Below are positions 1-8,503 of a DNA stretch of 64,000 bases, in pieces. The notes under the pieces are model-generated. The model worked only from the letters and a program-made list of their open reading frames with translations, ran no database searches and had not been told where the DNA came from. This stretch comes from an uncultured Alphaproteobacteria bacterium (lineage in GTDB: Bacteria; Pseudomonadota; Alphaproteobacteria; RF32; CAG-239): positions 1 to 64,000 of the forward strand of contig CALXTW010000011.1 of assembly GCA_944391515.1 (NCBI GenBank). The letters are read 5' to 3'. Position 1 is the stretch's first letter. Each line of letters begins with the position of its first letter. A program made the translations under genes and the position numbers.

Positions 1-72
1 GTCTTCTTATAACTTAGCATATTCAAAAGCGTTTGTCAAAGGATTTTACTGCAATTTTTATATTTTGGCTAA
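1..72 (-). repeat. 72-bp promoter-bearing repeat, copy A
   Basis: This block aligns without gaps to 38213-38284. Positions 14-40 are identical to 38226-38252, and 59-72 are identical to 38271-38284. Read on the minus strand it holds a -35 TTGACA (39-34), a 17-nt spacer and a -10 TAAGTT (16-11). The promoter therefore fires leftward, into a gene beyond the window. The second copy drives a cysteine-rich secreted protein gene, so a third member of that family probably lies just left of position 1 (inference). Confidence 0.75.
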
Positions 73-85
73 AGCATATAAAATA

Positions 86-115
86 AAGAGGCTAAATCCA
101 TTAGCCTCTTTTTTG
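86..115. terminator. Bidirectional intrinsic terminator after thrS
   Basis: AAAGAGGCTAA (86-96) pairs with TTAGCCTCTTT (101-111). There is a T-run on the plus side and an A-rich flank that gives U residues on the minus transcript. It lies just past the thrS stop. Confidence 0.85.
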
Positions 116-129
116 TAATACACACACGC

Positions 130-2061
130 CTATTCGTGTAAGTGCGGCATTGTTGCTTCTTCTACCAAGTTTTTGATAAAGTCATCTAACTTGATAATTT
201 CTTGTTTTTCAGAACCAAGACGACGAACTGCAACAGTTCCGTTTTCTTTTTCTTTAGCGCCGACAACGGCAATAACCGGAATCTTAGCCAAAGAATGTTC
301 ACGAATTTTGTAGTTGATTTTTTCGTTTCTCAAATCGGTTTTGGCATACAAACCGGCAGCTTGCAATTTCTTGGCAACTTCTTGAGCGTAGTCATCAAAT
401 TCGCTGACAATCGGGCAAACCACAACTTGTTCCGGAGAGAGCCATAACGGCAATTTTCCGGCGTGGTTTTCAATCAAAATACCGAGGAAACGCTCAATAG
501 AACCAAACAAAGCTCTGTGCAACATAACCGGTTGGTGCTTTTCACCATCTTCACCGATATAAGAAATATCGAAACGTTGCGGCAAGTTCATATCCATTTG
601 TACCGTACCGCATTGCCATTCACGACCGATTGCATCTTTCAAAATGAATTCGAGCTTCGGACCATAGAAAGCGCCTTCGCCTTCGTTGATTTCGTATTCA
701 TAGCCATTGTGTTCCAAAGCATTAGCCAGAGCTTTTTCCGAAATATCCCAAATTTCATCTGAACCGATACGATAAATACTGTCCGGACGAGTGGATAGAT
801 AAATTTTAACATCTTCAAAGCCAAAGTCTTTGTAAATATCCAAAATCAACTTAATTGTTCTGACGCATTCTTCTTCCATTTGCTCAGGGGTGCAGAAAAT
901 ATGCGCATCATCTTGCGTAAATTCGCGAACCCGCATTAAGCCCATCAAAGAACCCGATGCTTCATATCTGTTAACTTTACCGAATTCAGCCACTCTCAAC
1001 GGCAAATCACGATAAGATTTGATACCTTGTTTATAGACGAGCAAGCCACCCGGGCAGTTCATCGGTTTAACGCAAAATTGCTTACCGTCTTCGGTCTTGC
1101 CGGAATAGTTATGCGCACCGTATTTATCCCAGTGACCGGAGATTTCCCATAATACTCTGTCCATAATACGCGGTGTTGAAATTTCAATATATCCGTTGTG
1201 CTCTTGGCGATTCCGCATATATTCAATCAATTTTCTATAGACTTTATAGCCTTTGTCATGCCAGAAAACGGCACCCGGAGCATATTCCGGCTCAAAATGG
1301 AACAAATCCATTTCTTTACCCAATTTACGGTGGTCGCGTTTTGCGGCTTCTTCCATCATATCAAGGTAGGCTTTAAGGTCTTTCTTATCCGTCCAAGCGG
1401 TTGCATAAATACGTTGCAACATTTCCTTAGAGGAATCACCTCTCCAATAAGCGCCGGCAACTTTCATCAGTTTGAAAGCATCGCCGATTTTTCCTGTTGA
1501 GGGCAAGTGCGGACCTCTGCACAAATCGGTAAAATCGCCTTGGCGATACAAAGATATTGTCTCACCTTCGGGTAAATCTTCAATAATTTCGGCTTTATAA
1601 TGCTCACCCTTGTCTTTGAAAAATTGAATAGCTTTATCTCTGGGCATAACAATACGCTCCAGCTTTTCATCGCGTTTAACGATTTCATGCATTTTTGCTT
1701 CAATTTTTTCAAAATCTTCGGTAGTAAAAGGTTCTTTGCGAGCAAAATCATAATAAAAACCGTTATCAATAGCCGGTCCGATTGTTACTTGAACATCAGG
1801 CCACAATTCTTTAACAGCTTGAGCCATAACGTGAGAACATGTGTGACGTAAGATGTGTAAACCCTCTTTATCCTTACCGGTGATGATAGTCACGGTTGCG
1901 TCGGTAGTGATGGGAGTGCTTAAATCTTGCGTTGTACCGTTCACGTTAATCGCAAAAGCCGCCTTGGCCAAACCTGCACTAATTTTGTTAGCGATGTCAA
2001 AACCATTGACCCCGCTTTCCATCTCTAAAACACTTCCATCAGGAAGTTTAATCGCAACCAT
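130..2061 (-). CDS. thrS: Threonyl-tRNA synthetase
   Basis: This cytoplasmic class II aminoacyl-tRNA synthetase charges tRNA-Thr and edits mischarged Ser. The order is standard: an N-terminal TGS domain (about residues 1-60), the second N-terminal editing domain with its HTCSH zinc-type motif near residue 70, a class II catalytic core with KPMNCPGG near residue 340, and a C-terminal anticodon-binding domain from about 540. The length of 643 aa matches the family. The start chosen is the ATG at 2061 (MVAIKLPDG), because GAAGGA sits 6-7 nt upstream; an in-frame TTG at 2076 overlaps that ribosome site. The gene stands alone and ends in its own terminator. Confidence 0.97.
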   Translation of the reverse strand: MVAIKLPDGSVLEMESGVNGFDIANKISAGLAKAAFAINVNGTTQDLSTPITTDATVTIITGKDKEGLHILRHTCSHVMAQAVKELWPDVQVTIGPAIDNGFYYDFARKEPFTTEDFEKIEAKMHEIVKRDEKLERIVMPRDKAIQFFKDKGEHYKAEIIEDLPEGETISLYRQGDFTDLCRGPHLPSTGKIGDAFKLMKVAGAYWRGDSSKEMLQRIYATAWTDKKDLKAYLDMMEEAAKRDHRKLGKEMDLFHFEPEYAPGAVFWHDKGYKVYRKLIEYMRNRQEHNGYIEISTPRIMDRVLWEISGHWDKYGAHNYSGKTEDGKQFCVKPMNCPGGLLVYKQGIKSYRDLPLRVAEFGKVNRYEASGSLMGLMRVREFTQDDAHIFCTPEQMEEECVRTIKLILDIYKDFGFEDVKIYLSTRPDSIYRIGSDEIWDISEKALANALEHNGYEYEINEGEGAFYGPKLEFILKDAIGREWQCGTVQMDMNLPQRFDISYIGEDGEKHQPVMLHRALFGSIERFLGILIENHAGKLPLWLSPEQVVVCPIVSEFDDYAQEVAKKLQAAGLYAKTDLRNEKINYKIREHSLAKIPVIAVVGAKEKENGTVAVRRLGSEKQEIIKLDDFIKNLVEEATMPHLHE

Positions 2062-2136
2062 GTTAAATTCCTTCAATTAAATTATTTGTTATTACTTTTG
2101 AGCTGCAAGCCAGAACATATCTTAATTCTTACAAAC

Positions 2137-3294
2137 TCAATGTTTTATATTAAGCAGTTCTTTATAAACTGCAACAGTTTTTTCGCACATAATATCTTTT
2201 GTAAAGTTATTTTGCACGTTTTTCATTCCCGCCAGAGAGATTTTTTTGATTTCAGCTGGCGAGAGAGCTAGAGCCCAATCAATGGCTTCAGCCAAAGAAA
2301 TGGGGTTGTTGCTGTAAAAAAACTTTCCGGTTACCTCATCGGTGATAGTATCAAGTGACCCCCCGATATTAGAGGCAACCACAACTTTCCCCATAGCTTG
2401 TCCTTCAATAGATATGCGCCCGAAAGCCTCAGGTTCAATCGCCGTCGAGAGCACCACATTAGAAACCATCATTAATGCAGGAACATCGGTCGTTTGCCCA
2501 TGAAAAGCGACATTCCCTTCAAGATGATATTTTTTTACTAAATCTCTAAGGTGTTCGCTATATTTAACTCGTCCCTGGTCTGGACCGACAATCAGACAAT
2601 AGTAATCTTTGTGTTTGAGTAAAGACAGAGCTTCAAGTAAAAGATGTTGTCCTTTCCAGTGCGTCAAACGGCCGATAAGAAGAAGCACTTTTTTATCCTC
2701 GGGAATGTTATATTCCTTAATGGTTTTAATAATTCGTTCTTGAGAGACAGCCTCTGGGTTAAATTTTTCAACATCAACACATCTGTGTACTAAGCGAATT
2801 TTATCTTCTGAAACTTTGTAATTGGCCAGAATATGCTTTTTGATATGTTCCGAAATGGCAATGACGCGCTCGCCCAAAACCATTACCTTGTTATAGATTT
2901 TTTTCAAACCCCAAGGCCCTAAGCCATAAGTTCCGTGGAATGTTGACATATAGTGGACACCGGCTTTCTTAGCGGCCCAATAAGCACTCCACGCCGGAGC
3001 TCTGGAACGAGCATGTACAATATTGATGCCGTTTTCTTTAATGAATTGCTCCAGTTTTTTTGCGTTGGCGCGCATCTTAAAAATATTTTTTGTTTTCAAA
3101 GGCAAGGTCAAATGCTTAATTTTATCTCTTTCTAGCTCATGTACCAAGCGTCCGCCTTGAGAGGCAACGAAGTTTTTAATGCCTTTTTTTTGTAGGTAAG
3201 TTGCAATTTCAATAGTGCCACGTTCGACACCGCCCATTTCGAGTTCCGGCAGAACTTGTAAAACCACCGGAGAAAAATCATTGCTATTTGTCAT
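2137..3294 (-). CDS. Glycosyltransferase family 4 (GT-B)
   Basis: This is probably a cell-envelope glycosyltransferase that uses a nucleotide-sugar donor, in LPS or another surface glycan. The N-terminal acceptor domain opens with QVLPELEMGGVERGTIEIA, the usual beta-strand/glycine loop. The C-terminal Rossmann domain has LLLIGRLTHWKGQ and the EAFGRISIEG motif (the E-x7-E signature of GT4 enzymes) near residue 305. At 385 aa it is full length. It lies downstream of no glycan cluster, so the acceptor cannot be deduced. The start lies 47 bp from a divergently transcribed hydrolase gene, so the two probably share a promoter region. Confidence 0.88.
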   Translation of the reverse strand: MTNSNDFSPVVLQVLPELEMGGVERGTIEIATYLQKKGIKNFVASQGGRLVHELERDKIKHLTLPLKTKNIFKMRANAKKLEQFIKENGINIVHARSRAPAWSAYWAAKKAGVHYMSTFHGTYGLGPWGLKKIYNKVMVLGERVIAISEHIKKHILANYKVSEDKIRLVHRCVDVEKFNPEAVSQERIIKTIKEYNIPEDKKVLLLIGRLTHWKGQHLLLEALSLLKHKDYYCLIVGPDQGRVKYSEHLRDLVKKYHLEGNVAFHGQTTDVPALMMVSNVVLSTAIEPEAFGRISIEGQAMGKVVVASNIGGSLDTITDEVTGKFFYSNNPISLAEAIDWALALSPAEIKKISLAGMKNVQNNFTKDIMCEKTVAVYKELLNIKH

Positions 3295-3341
3295 TTTACT
3301 GTTAAAATCCTAAAAGTTTTATGTTTAAGGAGTGTCTTTTT

Positions 3342-4100
3342 ATGAGTGAATACACTTTTGGTTCAAACTTTACAACAAAAATCGACTTTCGCCAAGCAAA
3401 AACGCCAAGGACTAACAATTTAACTATAGTCTATTTGCATGGACTTTACTCGGATTGCTGGGGAAGGAAGCCTGAGTGTATTGCCAAATGGTGTATGGAA
3501 CATGGTTTTGACTTCTTCCGTTATGAACTAGCAGGGCATGGTTCCGATTCGTCTCGCTATGAAGAAGTTGATTTTAATGTTTGGAAAGAACAACTCTTAG
3601 AAGTTTTGGATAAGATTGTTAAAACCGACGTTGTTTTGATGGGCTCTTCTTTGGGTGGATGGTTGAGCTTGGTTGGCGCACTTAATCGTCCCGAACAAGT
3701 AAAAGGTGTTATAGGACTTGCGGCAGCGCCTGATTTCACGCTTGATTTGGAGAAATATATTTTCACTCCCGAGCAGACCAAAACTTTTTATGACGCCGGT
3801 CGTCTTGAGTTCCCGATGAAAGACTTTACTTACGTCTTCACCAAAAAAATGTTTGAGACATCAAAAGAAAATCTTTTACTTGATAAAGCCTTGCCGATAA
3901 CCTGTCCGGTTCATTTGATACAAGGGCAAAAAGATGCGAATATATTGCCGGATAAAGCCTTAAAAATTGCGCAGTGCCTGACAAGTAATGAAGTTGTCGT
4001 TAAGCTTCTGAAAGATAGCAATCATCGTTTAGGTACGGATACTGATATTTCCGAGATTCTAAATACGCTAGAGAGTTTGCTTTCTCGTATATTGAAATAA
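3342..4100 (+). CDS. Alpha/beta hydrolase (ABHD10/YqiA-like esterase)
   Basis: This is a serine hydrolase of the alpha/beta fold. The nucleophile elbow is GSSLGG near residue 108. The acid is probably Asp in the GQKDANIL segment, and the histidine is in NHRLG near the C-terminus. The opening VYLHGLYSD and the pattern of RPEQVKGVIGLAAAPDF resemble the ABHD10-like short esterases of proteobacteria. The start is the ATG at 3342, because AAGGAG (3327-3332) lies 9 nt before it; the ATG at 3321 precedes that site. The substrate is unknown. Confidence 0.85.
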   Translation: MSEYTFGSNFTTKIDFRQAKTPRTNNLTIVYLHGLYSDCWGRKPECIAKWCMEHGFDFFRYELAGHGSDSSRYEEVDFNVWKEQLLEVLDKIVKTDVVLMGSSLGGWLSLVGALNRPEQVKGVIGLAAAPDFTLDLEKYIFTPEQTKTFYDAGRLEFPMKDFTYVFTKKMFETSKENLLLDKALPITCPVHLIQGQKDANILPDKALKIAQCLTSNEVVVKLLKDSNHRLGTDTDISEILNTLESLLSRILK

Positions 4101-4117
4101 CTTAAGCAATTAAAACT

Positions 4118-4585
4118 CTAGTAGTCGTTGTTGTTGAAAGGAACATCTTGAAGGACGCGTTGCGGCTTATAAACATAAATATTGGTAATGGAAGGTAAGT
4201 TATAAGCTCGATGCCAATAACCTTTGTCTTCCATACATAAGCGATATTTTTTAGGATTAGAATCATAATCATCACGTAAAGAGTTAACCATAATGGGCAT
4301 GGCTCCAGGATAAGGAACATAGCTTGCCCAGATGCCTCTTTCGGCAAACCAATCAGCGCGAATATCAAGTTTAACTTCTTCGGAATAAAACCAGGTTCTG
4401 AAATCAGGTAGTCGTAAATCTTCAGCTTGGCGCATGCATTCTGAATGGTCTCGAGCAAATTTTTCAATTCCGGTATTTTCTCTTTCCCAATGATAGATTA
4501 CTTGACCTTGCCCGTTGGAAAACCAAGAGCAAGAAGTTAAAGTCAAACAAGAAAACAAAACGGAATAAGCAATTTTTTTCATCAT
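4118..4585 (-). CDS. Putative lipoprotein, unknown function
   Basis: A 155-aa exported protein. The N-terminus MMKKIAYSVLFSCLTLTSCS is a lipoprotein signal with the lipobox LTSC, so Cys19 is probably lipidated. The mature part is rich in Trp, Tyr and Arg and has no domain I recognise. Its ATG overlaps the stop of the upstream GST gene (TAATG), so the two are translationally coupled and co-transcribed. Confidence 0.8.
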   Translation of the reverse strand: MMKKIAYSVLFSCLTLTSCSWFSNGQGQVIYHWERENTGIEKFARDHSECMRQAEDLRLPDFRTWFYSEEVKLDIRADWFAERGIWASYVPYPGAMPIMVNSLRDDYDSNPKKYRLCMEDKGYWHRAYNLPSITNIYVYKPQRVLQDVPFNNNDY

Positions 4586-5250
4586 TAAAAGTCCAAATTG
4601 GCATAATGTTTTGCAGGTAATATGCCTTTGATATTATCTTTAAGGATATCCTTAAAGCTAGGGCGAGATTTAATTTTTGAATACCAGAGTTTGGCGTTTT
4701 TGTAACTTTCCCAAGGAATATCACCGAGGTAATCTATAATTGATAAATGAGCGGCAGCGGTGATGTCTGCCCAAGAGAAGTTTTCGCCGGCCAAATAATT
4801 GCGTCTTTCAATCAGCCAATCAATATATTCTAAATGAAAATTAAGATTGTTGAGACCTGCTTTGAGGAGGCGAGAATCAGGGGCTTGACCAGTTCCAAAG
4901 CGTCGATGAACTTTTTCCATCACTACGTTGCGATATACTTCGCGATAAAATTTATCGTCAAACCACTCAACCAAGCGTCTTACTTCGGCGCGCTCTTTTG
5001 GGGTTGATGGCAAGAGTTTGTAGTCTTTTGAAATTTCTTCCAAAAATTCGCAAATAGCATAATTTCCGGCAATTACGTTCCCATCATATATGTAAATGGG
5101 TAATTCTCCTGCGGGGTTAAGTTTAAATACATTTTGAGAAAGGTTCCATGGTTCTTCTTCCTTGAGGATGAACAACATCTTTTTTTCAGTCATGGCGATT
5201 CGCACTTTACGAGAAAATGGAGAAACCGGATGATGTACTAAAAGAACCAT
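4585..5250 (-). CDS. fzlA: GST-fold protein, FzlA-like
   Basis: A 221-aa glutathione S-transferase fold. The thioredoxin-like N-terminal half begins LLVHHPVSPFSRKVRIAM and has the LNPAGELPIY cis-proline segment. An all-helical C-terminal half follows, with NFSWADITAAAHLS. It ends in HYANLDF, resembling the short conserved tail of alphaproteobacterial FzlA, a GST relative that binds FtsZ and links Z-ring assembly to wall synthesis. Classic GSTs lack this tail. The FzlA name is a family inference; an ordinary GST remains possible. The gene leads a two-gene unit with the lipoprotein at 4118. Confidence 0.75.
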   Translation of the reverse strand: MVLLVHHPVSPFSRKVRIAMTEKKMLFILKEEEPWNLSQNVFKLNPAGELPIYIYDGNVIAGNYAICEFLEEISKDYKLLPSTPKERAEVRRLVEWFDDKFYREVYRNVVMEKVHRRFGTGQAPDSRLLKAGLNNLNFHLEYIDWLIERRNYLAGENFSWADITAAAHLSIIDYLGDIPWESYKNAKLWYSKIKSRPSFKDILKDNIKGILPAKHYANLDF

Positions 5251-5345
5251 AATTTCCTGCCTTTATGCAATATTTGTTAAAAATTTAGGTATAGTTTAAC
5301 AACTTGAATTGAAAGGTCAAGTTTTCCTAGAAATTTATACTTTTA

Positions 5346-6194
5346 TTATTTTTTTGCAAAACTAGGAGGAACCACACCAAGATTTTGTTGTTCGACTTGC
5401 TGGAGCGTTTGAATGAGGTGCTGTTCTAAATCCTTTCTGTATTGGTCGTTTTTCAACATTCTGGTAAATGTGGAATAGAGCGATTTACGAAGTTTTGATG
5501 TTTTAGAAATACCAATAAATAAAGGCATATCCCAAAGAGATTGTTTGGAAAAAGCTACCTGTCTGCGAATGCCAAGTCGAGATGTTTGCACAATTCCATA
5601 GTAATAGCTTGTAAAGACATAATCAATTTCTCCGGTAAATAGTTTTTTGTATAAATCTTCGGAGTTGTCGGTATAAACAATGTTATAATTTTTCATGGTA
5701 TTTGTAACATAGTCAGCTAAATGTTCTCTGGAATCCATGCCGCCTTTTAATTTTTTTAAATCATCCATTGAGCGAACTTCTGTGATTCGATTCGGCATCA
5801 TAACGACACTCATGGGGTTGTTAAGAATTGAAGGGTAAACATATTCAATGCCGTGGTATATATCTGTGTCGTAGTAAATTCCAAGGATGAGGTCTATTTC
5901 TCCCCTAATTACATCTATAACAAGATCTTTGTAGGGTTTGTTGTAAATATACACTATATGGTAAAAATTATTTTTTGCAAAATTATCAAGAAATTGATTG
6001 TAAATTGTATGCATTTCCGGTACACTTGAAGTAGCAGAAACTTCGCCAAATGGTGGGTAGTCCAAGAAGGACGTAATGCGCAATTCTTTGAGTTGAGTGT
6101 TTTTGTCGGATTTTACTTCGACCATGGCAAAAGCATTTGCTGTGATGGTACACAAACAGGTCAGAATAAAGAATTTTGTAAGAAAATGTTGCAT
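5346..6194 (-). CDS. Periplasmic solute-binding protein, family 3
   Basis: A 282-aa protein with a Sec signal peptide (MQHFLTKFFILTCLCTITA, cleavage near AFA-M). It has the two-lobe periplasmic binding fold of SBP_bac_3 proteins: LRITSFLDYPPFGE at the start of lobe 1, a GEIDLILGIYYD segment, and a hinge near MDDLKKLKGG. These normally bind amino acids for ABC importers, but no permease or ATPase gene is adjacent. It may be an orphan receptor-type binding protein. A GGAG lies 10 nt before the ATG. It diverges from flaF. Confidence 0.8.
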   Translation of the reverse strand: MQHFLTKFFILTCLCTITANAFAMVEVKSDKNTQLKELRITSFLDYPPFGEVSATSSVPEMHTIYNQFLDNFAKNNFYHIVYIYNKPYKDLVIDVIRGEIDLILGIYYDTDIYHGIEYVYPSILNNPMSVVMMPNRITEVRSMDDLKKLKGGMDSREHLADYVTNTMKNYNIVYTDNSEDLYKKLFTGEIDYVFTSYYYGIVQTSRLGIRRQVAFSKQSLWDMPLFIGISKTSKLRKSLYSTFTRMLKNDQYRKDLEQHLIQTLQQVEQQNLGVVPPSFAKK

Positions 6195-6280
6195 TGTGGA
6201 TAATCTCCGAATAAATAAAACTCAAACTAATAATAAATTAACCAAATTATATTAAAAAGGTTTTAAATTTGAATTAGCAA

Positions 6281-6655
6281 ATGGGTAAAAAGATGAATGA
6301 AACACAAAAATATTCAGCTACCGATGTTTCATCGATGGATCAAGTAGAGTTGGAAAGCAGAGCTTTTATTCGGGCTGCTTCTTCTTTAAATATGATAAAA
6401 GAACATTGGGATACCGAGCAAGGAAAGCTTGAGGAAGCCTTGGATAAAAATCGCAGGTTGTGGACGATTATTGCCAGCGCAATGAAGGAAGAAGATTGTC
6501 CTCAACCGGTAGAAGTGCGCAACAATATTTTGAATTTGGCATTATTTGTTTTTCGCCGGACTATGGATGTTTTGGCGGATCCTAAACCCGAAAGTTTGAA
6601 TATTTTAATTGATATTAATATGAATATAGCCAAAGGCTTAGCAGGACGTGAATAG
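6281..6655 (+). CDS. flaF: Flagellar biosynthesis regulator FlaF
   Basis: A 124-aa helical protein matching FlaF of alphaproteobacteria, which works with FlbT on flagellin synthesis and secretion. The diagnostic pattern is visible: ELESRAFIRAASSLN, then LDKNRRLWTIIASAM and VRNNILNLALFVFRRTMDVL. The start is uncertain: ATG at 6281 or ATG at 6293 (MNETQKY), and neither has a strong ribosome site. It is the first gene of the flagellar region and is closed by a terminator at 6696, so it forms its own unit. Confidence 0.88.
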   Translation: MGKKMNETQKYSATDVSSMDQVELESRAFIRAASSLNMIKEHWDTEQGKLEEALDKNRRLWTIIASAMKEEDCPQPVEVRNNILNLALFVFRRTMDVLADPKPESLNILIDINMNIAKGLAGRE

Positions 6656-6695
6656 TTTTTTAGAATAATTTTTTTTGTTATGCTTTGAAGTTTAC

Positions 6696-6718
6696 GCACC
6701 CCTCGGGGTGCTTTTTTT
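6696..6718 (+). terminator. Intrinsic terminator after flaF
   Basis: GCACCC-CTCG-GGGTGC (6696-6711) is followed by seven T residues. Confidence 0.88.
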
Positions 6719-6734
6719 ATGTGTATTATTTTTT

Positions 6735-6751
6735 TTGGCACGAATATTGCA
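6735..6751 (+). promoter_or_regulatory. Sigma-54 promoter of the fliK operon
   Basis: TTGGCACGAATATTGCA matches the -24/-12 consensus (TGGCACG-N4-TTGCA) with the GG (6737-6738) and GC (6749-6750) dinucleotides exactly 10 nt apart. It lies between the flaF terminator and the fliK start, 37 nt before the ATG. The sigma-54 activator FlbD is encoded at 15640 in the same cluster. Confidence 0.9.
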
Positions 6752-6787
6752 TATAGTTACGCAACGACTAATTCTTTAAGGAACTTG

Positions 6788-8488
6788 ATGATGGAAATTA
6801 AAGAGATAAATAAAAATGGCTTGCTTGGTATGTTGCAAATGAATAAGAACAACATACAATCTGGTAATGTTGGAAATATGGAATTTGGAAACATCTTAGC
6901 CAACTTAGATAGTCTCAATGTGTCTAAACCGGATGTAAAAGAGGATTTCAATCGGGTTAAAGAAAAAGTCTCTTCACGCTTTGATGCTGGAAGCTCTAAA
7001 GATATGTCTTCTTATGATAACCAAGTTTCTGCAAAAGAAGATACTTCCGTAAAAACTGAGGGTAATAAGGCAGAAAAACCAAAGACGGATAATACAAAAG
7101 AATCTCAGGATACTTCGGAAAAAACTCAATCTAAAGAAGATAATAAACAAACGGATTCACAAAAAGAGAAGACAGAACCTTCAGAAACAAAAGAAAACAG
7201 CTCGGAGAAAGTGGCTTCTGGCGAAAAAGAAGGTAAGACCGAAACCGTAACAGAAGAAGGATTAGTGAAAGAAAAAGATGTTAAAGAGGTTTCTGTCGAT
7301 GCTTTGGTTTTATTAGGAACAGTTATGGTGGTAAATCCGCTAGACGGAACACAAATGCAAGTTTCTGGACAAGAATTGGCAAGCGCTTTGTCTGCCCAAG
7401 GTATTGAAACTGTTTCGCTGATGGATGGCGAAAATAATCAAGCAATCGTTATGATGCCGGAGGCTGAAACTCCTGAATTTAACGCTTTTCAAGAAGCTAT
7501 GCAATCTTTTGAGATTGTTTCAGACGGAGTGGAACTCCAACCTGTAAAAACACAAGCTCAGGCTGAAGCTGAAACAAAAGAAGTTCTCCCTCTGGATGTT
7601 GAAGGTAATGTTGTTTTAGATGAACAAGCTGCGCAATTGAGCGAAGTAAGCGGCAATCGCAAAATTAAAGTAGAAGTAAATGTAAAAGAGGAAAAAATTG
7701 CCGATAAGGTTGACTCTAGTATGGTAAAAGAGAGCAATCTTTCAAACGATGTATTGTCTGCGATTATGTCTGGAGATGAGCAATCTAATCCACTGACGGA
7801 AATGAAAGCACCGAGTGCCAATGTAAGCCAAAATGCTCAAACGATGCAAAATCAAGTAGCTCAAGTCAAATTAGCAGGTGCTGTTGCCGCGCAAAATAAT
7901 GTCGCTACTTCCGTTGCCGATGATGCAGCTTCCCTTTCATTAGATAACAATACGACCACTATGGTCCAAGCCGGAAGTTTGGGCCATGAAAATATCTCAA
8001 ATGCAAAAATTGCCGCTAATGACACTCAAAATACTTCATTTAAGGATGTCTATAAAGGCATGAGCAAAGAAGTTATTGACCAAGTAAAAGTAAATATAAC
8101 CAAATCAGCGGTTAAAGGCGTTGATAAAGTAGAAATTCAGCTCAAGCCTGAAGATTTGGGGCATATCGAAGTTAAAATGCAAATCGGCAAAGACGGCAAA
8201 TTGCAAGCCCATATCGTAGCTAGCCGCCCGGAAACGGCAGAAATGCTGCAAAAAGATATTGCCAGCTTGCAAAAGGCATTTAATGACGCCGGTTTCCAAA
8301 CCGATGAAGGAAGCTTGAGTTTTAGCTTCCGCAATGAAGGGCAATCAAATCAAGAGCAGGAAAGAAATAACCTGCGTAACTTTATAGGGCAGGCGCTGGA
8401 ACAAGAAACAGCCATGGACGTAGCCGGAAATGATACGTTGTACAATGGCGGTTGGAACGGTGCCAACGGATTAAACATCAGAGTGTAA
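6788..8488 (+). CDS. fliK: Flagellar hook-length control protein FliK
   Basis: A 566-aa secreted ruler protein that sets hook length and switches export specificity through FlhB. The first 200 residues are Lys/Glu/Thr/Ser-rich and disordered. The C-terminal Flg_hook domain (from about residue 440) has VDKVEIQLKPEDLGHIEVKM, HIVASRPETAEMLQKDI and LQKAFNDAGF, the typical FliK core. The start is ATG 6788 or the adjacent ATG 6791, both served by AAGGAA at 6778. The sigma-54 promoter sits directly upstream, and flgD and flgE follow as one operon. Confidence 0.9.
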   Translation: MMEIKEINKNGLLGMLQMNKNNIQSGNVGNMEFGNILANLDSLNVSKPDVKEDFNRVKEKVSSRFDAGSSKDMSSYDNQVSAKEDTSVKTEGNKAEKPKTDNTKESQDTSEKTQSKEDNKQTDSQKEKTEPSETKENSSEKVASGEKEGKTETVTEEGLVKEKDVKEVSVDALVLLGTVMVVNPLDGTQMQVSGQELASALSAQGIETVSLMDGENNQAIVMMPEAETPEFNAFQEAMQSFEIVSDGVELQPVKTQAQAEAETKEVLPLDVEGNVVLDEQAAQLSEVSGNRKIKVEVNVKEEKIADKVDSSMVKESNLSNDVLSAIMSGDEQSNPLTEMKAPSANVSQNAQTMQNQVAQVKLAGAVAAQNNVATSVADDAASLSLDNNTTTMVQAGSLGHENISNAKIAANDTQNTSFKDVYKGMSKEVIDQVKVNITKSAVKGVDKVEIQLKPEDLGHIEVKMQIGKDGKLQAHIVASRPETAEMLQKDIASLQKAFNDAGFQTDEGSLSFSFRNEGQSNQEQERNNLRNFIGQALEQETAMDVAGNDTLYNGGWNGANGLNIRV

Positions 8489-8503
8489 CCAAGGAGGCCT
8501 ATC

